From Oscillospiraceae bacterium (lineage in GTDB: Bacteria; Bacillota; Clostridia; Oscillospirales; Oscillospiraceae): a stretch of 64,000 bases of DNA. The notes beneath the pieces were generated by a model that searched no databases, had not been told where the DNA came from, and saw nothing but the letters and a program-made list of their open reading frames with translations. The stretch is taken from contig WRLE01000006.1 of assembly GCA_009777775.1 (NCBI GenBank), forward strand, positions 100,760 through 164,759, given 5' to 3'. The first letter of the stretch is position 1. The number at the start of each line of letters is the position of its first letter. The position numbers and the translations under genes are program-made. Shown one piece after another: positions 58,052-64,000 of the stretch.

Positions 58052-58262
58052 GAATGAGGAATTAGGAGTTAGGAGTTAGGAGTTAGGAATCATTAATGTA
58101 GGGGTAAATGGCAATTTGCCCGAATCTAAAAAATCCACAATCGTTAATCGATTACAGTTAATTGTTCATTGTTCATTGTTCATTGTTAATCGTTCATTGT
58201 TAATTGTTAATCGTTCATTGTTAATTATTCATTATTAATTATTAATTATTCATCATTAATTG
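58049..58262. repeat. composite repeat between ruvA and ruvB
   Basis: It begins at the ruvA stop (TAG in AATTAGGAATGAGG), continues with TTAGGAG heptamers, then GTAGGGGTAAATGGCAATTT followed by GCCCGAATC, then AATCGTTAATCG, and ends with many GTTCATT/GTTAATT units. It matches the composite at 46826-46914 in order and content, and separates ruvB from ruvA by 225 bases. Confidence 0.88.
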
Positions 58263-58276
58263 AAAAAAGGAGTCTC

Positions 58277-59338
58277 ATGAGTATACAATTCTCCGATGAA
58301 TCCATAATAGAAGACGAAACTGGAGCTATTCTTTCCGCTTCTTTTATCAGTGAGGATGCCAGTGAGGGGAATTTGCGTCCGCAGACTTTGGCTGATACTG
58401 ATTTTATTGGTCAAGACAAAGTGAAAAGCAACCTTGCCATATTTATTGAGGGAGCTCGCCGTAGGAATGAGCCCCTAGATCATGTTTTACTCCACGGTCC
58501 TCCTGGGCTTGGCAAAACTACACTGGCAGCTATTATAGCAAACGAAATGGGTAGCGCATTACGAAAAACCTCGGGACCAGCAATAGAGAAACCTCGGGAT
58601 CTCGCCGCGCTTCTCACAAATCTCAACGAGAATGATGTGCTTTTCATTGACGAGATTCATAGAATAAATAGAGCTGTTGAAGAAATACTATACCCTGCTA
58701 TGGAAGACAAACATATCGATATCATCATTGGGCAAGGACCTTCTGCAACTTCAATTTGCATTGAGCTGAAAAATTTCACTTTAGTTGGCGCCACGACTCG
58801 CGCCGGACAGCTATCTTCTCCACTGCGAGATAGATTTGGCATTGACCTAAAGCTCGACCTATACTCAGCTGAGGAATTGCAGCTGATAATAAAAAGATCG
58901 GCAGGGCTTCTTTCCATTCCAGTTGAAGAGGACGGAGCTTATGAAATCGCTTCTCGCAGCAGAGGTACCCCTCGTATAGCAAACCGCCTATTAAGACGAG
59001 TTAGAGACTTTGCCGAGGTCATCGGAGATGGAACTATCACATACGAAGCTGCAAATACTGCCCTGACTCGACTGGAAATCGACAACAGCGGGCTAGATGC
59101 CATTGACAGACGCTTGCTCAAAAGCATAATAGAAAACTACGGTGGTGGTCCAGTTGGACTGGAAACAATCGCAGCCACTGTAAACGAAGAAGCTATAACC
59201 ATTGAGGATGTCTATGAGCCTTTTCTCATGCAACAGGGTTATTTAACAAGAACCCCCAGAGGTCGTTGCGTTACAAAAAAAGCTTATGAACATTTGGGAA
59301 TCGCCTTCACAGGTCAAGAGCAAATGTCAATTTGTTAA
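58277..59338 (+). CDS. ruvB: Holliday junction branch migration ATPase RuvB
   Basis: The 353-residue protein has [21 protein letters not shown], Walker [21 protein letters not shown], Walker [26 protein letters not shown], sensor [19 protein letters not shown] and the C-terminal winged helix [18 protein letters not shown]. It starts behind AAAAGGAG. It pumps DNA through the RuvA-bound junction. Confidence 0.97.
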   Translation: MSIQFSDESIIEDETGAILSASFISEDASEGNLRPQTLADTDFIGQDKVKSNLAIFIEGARRRNEPLDHVLLHGPPGLGKTTLAAIIANEMGSALRKTSGPAIEKPRDLAALLTNLNENDVLFIDEIHRINRAVEEILYPAMEDKHIDIIIGQGPSATSICIELKNFTLVGATTRAGQLSSPLRDRFGIDLKLDLYSAEELQLIIKRSAGLLSIPVEEDGAYEIASRSRGTPRIANRLLRRVRDFAEVIGDGTITYEAANTALTRLEIDNSGLDAIDRRLLKSIIENYGGGPVGLETIAATVNEEAITIEDVYEPFLMQQGYLTRTPRGRCVTKKAYEHLGIAFTGQEQMSIC

Positions 59339-59422
59339 AATATACAAGCAATTACAATTCAAAATCACATAATACGAAGCACTTTCGTAACTATATAAAC
59401 AGATTACAAGGAGACGAATAAA

Positions 59423-60769
59423 ATGGGGAAATATTTTGGAACAGATGGAATACGCGGGGTAGCGGGAGCAGAGCTTGATGCCGAGCTTGCTTTCAAAGCA
59501 GGTCGCGCAGCGGCAACGGTACTAGCCCTTGGCAACAACGAACGCTCGCGAGTGCTCATAGCCAGAGACACCCGCATTTCATGCGACATGCTAGAAGCTG
59601 CTTTTTCAGCAGGTCTCAGCAGTGCTGGAGCCGATGTAACACTCCTTGGCGTATTACCCACACCAGCTGTTGCCTATCTAACGGTGGTGACAAAGGCAAG
59701 CGCAGGGGTAGCAATCACAGCTTCACACAACACATTTGAAAACAATGGTATAAAGATTTTTGGCTCAAATGGATTCAAGCTATCAGATGCACTGGAAGAA
59801 CGCATTGAGCAACTCATTGATGATGACAGCGAAGTGTATAAAAGAACCGGTGCTGACTTAGGTAGAATTTCGGGCAATCATGTATATTGGACTGATGAAT
59901 ATGTTAAATCCCTTACAGCTGCTTCAAAGGGTCAATACCCAGGAAAAATCGCCCTCGACTGCGCCAACGGCTCATCATATGAAACCGCTCGTGCTCTATT
60001 CCGTGGACTCGAAGCAAAATTTGAGGTTCTCGCTGACGAACCAGATGGAATAAACATCAACGAAAACTGCGGTTCTACCCATATTGATGTTCTACAAGAA
60101 TATGTCCTAAAAGGCTCTTTCGACATTGGCTTCGCCTTTGATGGTGATGCCGACAGATGTCTAATCGTCGATGAAAAGGGCGAAGTCGTTGATGGAGATA
60201 AAATCCTTGCGGTCATAGCTAGGGATATGCTAGCATCTGGTACATTGAAAGGTAATGCCATCGTAGGTACTGTCAATTCCAATTCTGGGATGAGCATATT
60301 CGCCAGGGACAATGGATTTGACTTCTTACGCGCACAAACCGGTGATAGGTATGTATTGGAAATGATGCAAGAAAAAGGGTGCAATCTAGGTGGTGAAACC
60401 TCTGGGCATATTATTTTCTCCGATGATGCCACAACCGGTGATGGGCAACTCACCGCCATTAAGTTTCTCAATGTTCTCACAGCTTCCGGGAAAACTGTTT
60501 CTGAACTAGTGGGAGAAGTTCCAAGTTTTCCACAAGTAATGTTAAACTTCAGATATACCGGCGGAGCCGAACAACGAGATGCCATTATGAGCAATAAAAT
60601 ATTCCTCGATGCCATCACCCAGGTGGAAGAAACCCTGGCAGATGACGGTCGAGTCTTGGTTCGCCCATCGGGTACCGAGCCTGTCATTCGAGTTATGGTG
60701 GAAGCTGGTACTGAAGCGTTGGCAGAGGAAAAAGCAAGTCATTTAATCAGCGTACTTGAAAGCCTTTAA
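59423..60769 (+). CDS. glmM: phosphoglucosamine mutase GlmM
   Basis: The 448-residue enzyme converts glucosamine-6-phosphate to glucosamine-1-phosphate for UDP-GlcNAc and wall synthesis. It has KYFGTDGIRGVAG, the phosphoserine loop VAITASHNTFENNGIKIFG, the metal loop FAFDGDADRCLIVDE, sugar loop GGETSGHIIFSD and the phosphate loop VRPSGTEPVIRVMVEA. Start behind AAGGAG. Length is normal. Confidence 0.97.
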   Translation: MGKYFGTDGIRGVAGAELDAELAFKAGRAAATVLALGNNERSRVLIARDTRISCDMLEAAFSAGLSSAGADVTLLGVLPTPAVAYLTVVTKASAGVAITASHNTFENNGIKIFGSNGFKLSDALEERIEQLIDDDSEVYKRTGADLGRISGNHVYWTDEYVKSLTAASKGQYPGKIALDCANGSSYETARALFRGLEAKFEVLADEPDGININENCGSTHIDVLQEYVLKGSFDIGFAFDGDADRCLIVDEKGEVVDGDKILAVIARDMLASGTLKGNAIVGTVNSNSGMSIFARDNGFDFLRAQTGDRYVLEMMQEKGCNLGGETSGHIIFSDDATTGDGQLTAIKFLNVLTASGKTVSELVGEVPSFPQVMLNFRYTGGAEQRDAIMSNKIFLDAITQVEETLADDGRVLVRPSGTEPVIRVMVEAGTEALAEEKASHLISVLESL

Positions 60770-60821
60770 TAGGCTTATGAAAAAAAATTGTGAAATTTTT
60801 AAACTTTTTGGTAAAAAATGC

Positions 60822-60850
60822 TTGACTTTAACACCACCAGTAAATATACT
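60822..60850 (+). promoter_or_regulatory. promoter upstream of the zinc-ribbon/DUF1858/trmK group
   Basis: TTGACT (60822-60827), 17 bases, TATACT (60845-60850). The leader to the first gene is about 200 bases and includes short ACTAA/GGTTAGT repeats without a clear known structure. Confidence 0.7.
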
Positions 60851-61054
60851 GACATTTGCGTGAATCATTTGCAATAAAAAAGGTATATTAAACTGCAATA
60901 CGAAGCGCGAATATTAGGCCCTGCATAGTTAATGGAGTATAGTCACTGGCGGTTAGTGGATTATAGATTTTCTAATTTCTCATAGTCGGCTAACTAAAAA
61001 CTAATAACTAACGACTAGTTGGGTACGATTTATGTCAAAAGAGAGGTTATGAAA

Positions 61055-61348
61055 ATGTACGAAGACAAGACATTAATTTGCAAAGAATGCGGAGAAGAAT
61101 TCGTATTCACTAGTGGCGAGCAGGAGTTCTATGCTGAGCGCGGTTTCCAAAACGAGCCGCAGCGTTGCAAGACCTGCCGCGACAACAGAAAAGCTGCTGC
61201 TCGCGGACCCAGGGAATATTTCACAGCTGTTTGCGCGACTTGCGGTGGCGAGGCAAGAATCCCCTTCGAGCCCAAAACCGACAGGCCAGTTTATTGCAGT
61301 GATTGTTTCGCAAAAACCAGAGAGCAGACATCAAGCGGAGGTTACTAA
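61055..61348 (+). CDS. double zinc-ribbon protein
   Basis: The ATG at 61055 (MYEDKTLICKECGEEFVFTS) lies eight bases after AGAGAGG; about 97 residues. Two zinc ribbons: CKECG...CKTCRDN and CATCGGEA...CSDCFAK. The first (EEFVFTSGEQEFYAERGF) is the short zinc-ribbon found in many Firmicutes and Chloroflexi cold-shock-like or RNA-linked proteins. Function unknown. In an operon with the DUF1858 gene 2 bases downstream. Confidence 0.8.
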   Translation: MYEDKTLICKECGEEFVFTSGEQEFYAERGFQNEPQRCKTCRDNRKAAARGPREYFTAVCATCGGEARIPFEPKTDRPVYCSDCFAKTREQTSSGGY

Positions 61349-61350
61349 AC

Positions 61351-61557
61351 ATGGCACAAATTACAAAAGACATGGTTATCGCAGACCTATTGGAAACCGA
61401 TATCGCTGAAGACGCACTTCCCATCCTTCAGGAACTTGGCATGCATTGCCTCGGTTGCGTACATGCAAACAAAGAGACACTCGCAGAAGCTTGCGAGGCA
61501 CACGATGTTGATGTGGATCTCATTGTTGAAAAGCTAACTGCGCTTCTCAATAGGTAA
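61351..61557 (+). CDS. DUF1858 domain protein
   Basis: The ATG at 61351 (MAQITKDMVIADLLETDIAE) has GGAGG upstream; 68 residues. The core ALPILQELGMHCLGCVHANKETLAEACEAHDVDVDLIVEKL is DUF1858 (hybrid-cluster-associated/ScdA-N-like), with the GMHCLGC motif. Members are linked to Fe-S cluster or nitrosative stress proteins. Exact role unknown. Confidence 0.88.
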   Translation: MAQITKDMVIADLLETDIAEDALPILQELGMHCLGCVHANKETLAEACEAHDVDVDLIVEKLTALLNR

Positions 61558-61582
61558 AATCGGCACTTAGCCAAAAACAAAT

Positions 61583-61620
61583 AAAGCGAGGCGCAGTATT
61601 TGCGTCTCGCTTTTGTTTTT
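61583..61620 (+). terminator. intrinsic terminator after the DUF1858 gene
   Basis: AAGCGAGGCGCA pairs with TGCGTCTCGCTT (one mismatch) and is followed by TTTGTTTTT. Confidence 0.88.
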
Positions 61621-61634
61621 CAAAGGAGCATCAG

Positions 61635-62477
61635 ATGTCTGACATCAAACTAAAACTATCAAAACGACTTGCTGCAGTTGCAAATTTCATACCCATAGGA
61701 GCAGCCATTGTTGATATTGGAACAGACCATGGATATTTGCCAGTCTACCTTGCGCAAAACGAGCTGACAAGCCGCATCATTGCCACAGACATCAGCAAAA
61801 ATTCATTGAATTCCGCAATAGAATCAGCAAAAAAATACGAAGTCTCAGATAAAATCACATTTTTAGTAGCTGACGGACTTCATGGTATCGAGCCAAATGA
61901 TGTTGACACCATCGTATTAGCAGGCATGGGTGGAGAAACTATAAAAGACATCCTAGCCGCTGCTCCTTGGACAAGGGAGAAAGACAAAAGGCTAATCATC
62001 CAAGCCCAAAGTAAACTAGACATACTATGCCCATGGCTAGATAATTTCACCTACATCATCCACGATGCCACTTTAGTCAAAGAAAGAAACAAACTCTATA
62101 CCATCATGCTAGTCTCACCGAGTGAACACGGGGACGGTTCTTTTGTTCACGTGAACGAAGGGACGGTTCTTTTGTTCAAAAATGAACAAAAGAACCGTCC
62201 CCGTGTTCACCGTGTTCTCTCCGAACCCGATGGTAAGCTATTGCTCGTTTTATCAGCTAAAAAAGACCCGCTGCTACCCGAATACCTTGATATGTTAATA
62301 TATAGTTCGCAAAAAACAGCCCTTGGAACAGCTATATCATCACCAGCAGATAGCAAACGCTGGTATGAACGCATTGAACGCTTAAAGCTATTAAAAGAAC
62401 CGTCCCCACGTTCACTATATCAAAAATTCGCGGATTTTTTCGGCTACTGCTTCGCTGGCTTCATCGTCTGTGACTAA
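61635..62477 (+). CDS. trmK: tRNA (adenine-N1)-methyltransferase TrmK with in-frame repeat insertion
   Basis: The 280-residue protein starts MSDIKLKLSKRLAAVANFIP behind AAAGGAG. The SAM-binding fold has IVDIGTDHGYLPVYLAQ, IIATDISKNSLNSAIESAKKY and IVLAGMGGETIKDIL, which are TrmK hallmarks (m1A22 of tRNA). Residues about 162-193 are encoded by the repeat palindrome at 62122-62210. The last 26 residues come from another repeat arm and the antisense strand of the DUF362 gene. The protein may still work if these lie in loops, but it could also be impaired. Confidence 0.9.
   Translation: MSDIKLKLSKRLAAVANFIPIGAAIVDIGTDHGYLPVYLAQNELTSRIIATDISKNSLNSAIESAKKYEVSDKITFLVADGLHGIEPNDVDTIVLAGMGGETIKDILAAAPWTREKDKRLIIQAQSKLDILCPWLDNFTYIIHDATLVKERNKLYTIMLVSPSEHGDGSFVHVNEGTVLLFKNEQKNRPRVHRVLSEPDGKLLLVLSAKKDPLLPEYLDMLIYSSQKTALGTAISSPADSKRWYERIERLKLLKEPSPRSLYQKFADFFGYCFAGFIVCD
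62122..62210. repeat. GAACCGTCCCC palindrome inside trmK
   Basis: One arm with GTGAACACGGGGACGG and TTCTTTTGTTC is followed by a second partial copy and then the complementary arm with GAACAAAAGAACCGTCCCCG and TGTTCAC. The whole passes through trmK without a stop codon. It can form a large hairpin in the mRNA. Confidence 0.9.
62393..62415. repeat. single repeat arm between trmK and the DUF362 gene
   Basis: AAAAGAACCGTCCCCACGTT followed by CAC is one arm of the same palindrome family. It overlaps the first base of the DUF362 stop codon and replaces the natural 3' end of trmK. Confidence 0.8.
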
Positions 62478-63293
62478 TTCAATATCTTCAGCAGAAGTGA
62501 CACCTAAACCGAGTTCCACTGCTCGTGAGATTTGTTCCTGTTGGAATATGGGCGTATCCATAATGGCAGCATTTGAACCTAAGCTTTTCAATAATGCCAA
62601 GCCTGCTCCATCGAGAGCTATGCGATCGTTTCCGATGAAAGTTACATTTGCACTATTTCTTTTACCATCCATGGGTCCACCATCGGTAAACACCTCAACG
62701 GCGTCGCTAATAATAAAATCAGGCGTATATGCAACGTTGATTTCCGCTATCATTTTTCTAATATTTGGAGAACCGTGGAGTTTCATCATATCCTTTGGCG
62801 TAAGTCCAACAGCCAATTTCAACGAATTTGAATATATACCTCCAAATCCATGGGTTTTCAAACAACACATTCCAACCACAATATCGGATTCGACCAAAGC
62901 TCGCGGGACTTCCAATCCACCTTGCCAATGGAAGTCGTCGCCTTCGATTTTTACCCAGTCATCCTTTGAGATATTTTCCAAATTCAAAAATTCTGCATCA
63001 TATTTTTCGCATAATTGTGCAATGTTTTTTACCGCATAGACTTCCGCAACTACGGCAGGACCGCTTCTTTCACCTAGAATGATTTTTTTCGGATTTGCTG
63101 CTCGAACTGCAGCTAAAATCGTTTCCAATGTGTCATTGTGAGTTGACCCGGGAGCAGGGTCTGCGGTATTGAAATTCGGTTTTACATACACTTGCTTACC
63201 GGTATAATCTAGAGCGTCCCAATATGCAAGACAACGCTCCGCTCCAGTTTTCCTATCTTCCGATGCAACAAGATATACTTTCGATTTACTCAT
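62415..63293 (-). CDS. DUF362 domain protein
   Basis: The 292-residue protein starts MSKSKVYLVASEDRKTGAER and has KQVYVKPNFNTADPAPGSTHNDTLETIL, KIILGERSGP, IVVGMCCLKTHGFGGIYSNSLKLAVGL and IDAVEVFTDGGP-like ISDAVEVFTDGGPMDGKR, the pattern of DUF362. No C-terminal ferredoxin domain is present, unlike longer members. The biochemical role is unknown. Convergent with trmK and overlapping its end by 63 bases. Confidence 0.9.
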   Translation of the reverse strand: MSKSKVYLVASEDRKTGAERCLAYWDALDYTGKQVYVKPNFNTADPAPGSTHNDTLETILAAVRAANPKKIILGERSGPAVVAEVYAVKNIAQLCEKYDAEFLNLENISKDDWVKIEGDDFHWQGGLEVPRALVESDIVVGMCCLKTHGFGGIYSNSLKLAVGLTPKDMMKLHGSPNIRKMIAEINVAYTPDFIISDAVEVFTDGGPMDGKRNSANVTFIGNDRIALDGAGLALLKSLGSNAAIMDTPIFQQEQISRAVELGLGVTSAEDIELVTDDEASEAVAEKIREFLI

Positions 63294-63429
63294 TGTTACC
63301 TACCCTTTCATACTATAACAGATTATTATCGAATTAATAACTATAGTATACCATGCTTTATGCAAAGCAGCTAGTCATGAGCATAATACTTTTTGCGTTA
63401 CTTGTCATGGGGTATTTCGTAAGCACTAA

Positions 63430-63515
63430 CAGTGTCATCTTGAGCGAAGCGAAAGATCCTATTATACCGTATTATGGTGTAGCAAGATCCTTCGCTATCG
63501 CTCTAGGATGTACCA
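63430..63515. repeat. interspersed palindromic repeat (TTGAGCGAAGCGAAAGATC type)
   Basis: TCATCTTGAGCGAAGCGAAA followed by GATCC is mirrored by AGATCCTTCGCTATCGCTCT with AGGATG. This is a widespread intergenic repeat type whose translation reads VILSEAKDP. The open frame across it at 63353-63634 is not considered a gene. Nothing else is supported in 63,294-63,626. Confidence 0.8.
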
Positions 63516-63626
63516 AAACTCGATTTGGTAAGGCTAGAAAAAGAAGCCCCCGAACATGGATGAACGTAAAAATACAATTCAGCAACCTAAGGAAACGAAA
63601 ATCAAGAAAAGCTGATGAATATCGCA

Positions 63627-64000
63627 CTATATAGCCTTGAGTATCTCATCAATTCCCAAAATGTTGATAGCCCTTTTCATATTGTACACTAGGAACGTCA
63701 GCGCAAATTCCCCTCGCACTTTTTGGATACCCTTCAGTAAGCAGTACGCAGAGTTCATACTTCGTTTAATCGTGCCAAAGGGGTGTTCTACAATCTCTTT
63801 CCTCTTCTTCAGCAGTTTCTTGTCTGGCTTGTAAGTTATTTGTTTTACCCGCAAGCCGTCAGTGTCATAATCTTTTTTAAAATCCGACGGTCGCATCAAA
63901 ACCAGCAGCTCCTTGTCGTAATTCTTGCAATCCTTTGTATGCGGGCAGATTTTACAGGCTTTCTTGTTAGAGTAGACCCCAGCGCCTTTCGCCTTGCGGT
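63627..64000 (-). mobile_element. IS1182-like transposase, C-terminal part (runs off the window)
   Basis: The minus-strand frame is open to the window edge and codes for a C-terminal DDE transposase part: NKKACKICPHTKDCKNY (zinc-like Cys cluster), then RKEIVEHPFGTIKRSMNSAYCLLKGIQKVRGEFALTFLVYNMKRAINIL. The EHPFGTIK segment holds the conserved Glu region of IS1182-family transposases. The N-terminal part and right inverted repeat lie outside. No left inverted repeat was identified. Confidence 0.88.

Noticed and set aside
63353..63634. Plus-strand open frame of 93 codons
   Set aside because: It runs through a known interspersed repeat type (reading VILSEAKDP), has no ribosome site and overlaps the transposase end.

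Overview
The window looks like a stretch of low-to-moderate-GC Firmicutes chromosome, class Clostridia. The evidence is extended Shine-Dalgarno sites resembling AAAGGAGGTGAT, a T-box leader, a PBSX-type prophage, a two-gene sufB/sufC locus and an ECF-type Co/Ni transporter. The species cannot be named from this sequence.

Positions 1 to about 28,545 are a contractile-tail (PBSX/XkdK-like) prophage whose left end lies outside the window. Read from the right: a tyrosine integrase stops just short of the 3' end of a tRNA(CAU) gene, which is the likely attachment site. Next come a broken HEPN/MNT pair, a tandem array of Fst/par-like type I toxin-antitoxin units, and a divergent CI/Cro switch with operator-like repeats. 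A run of small early genes on the minus strand follows, with three small plus-strand genes embedded in it. After these are a ParB-like protein with a cysteine-rich tail, a SleB-type hydrolase, an HUH-type replication protein, an ArpU-like late regulator and an HNH nuclease. The late module is terminase, portal, protease, capsid, connectors, sheath, tube, a frameshifted tail chaperone, tape measure, LysM protein and baseplate genes. The portal protein carries a C-terminal nuclease-like domain resembling the phage PBECR family, followed by a structured non-coding element and a terminator.

Positions 28,545 to 64,000 are host chromosome. A long leftward block holds a MetRS-like ligase, a Co/Ni ECF transporter, an ECF sigma/anti-sigma pair, dusB, mnmG, a Gx-family transporter, a NusG-domain-II protein, uvrA, mrdA-mreD-mreC-maf (cell elongation), a U32 peptidase and an S-layer-homology protein. 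A rightward TRAP transporter operon has a promoter and a T-box leader. A leftward two-gene sufC-sufB system follows. Then come rightward ruvC-ruvA-ruvB-glmM, a zinc-ribbon/DUF1858/trmK group, a convergent DUF362 gene and the 3' part of an IS1182-like transposase.

The host half is rich in intergenic repeats: TTAGGAG-type heptamers, AATGAAC-type heptamers, GAACCGTCCCC palindromes and an ATGCT pentamer tract. Most of them start at or inside the stop codon of a gene, and one GAACCGTCCCC palindrome sits in frame inside trmK. The features most worth following up are the type I toxin-antitoxin array, the portal-nuclease/structured-RNA cassette, the T-box-controlled TRAP transporter, the HUH replication gene in a tailed-phage genome, and the stop-codon-associated repeats.
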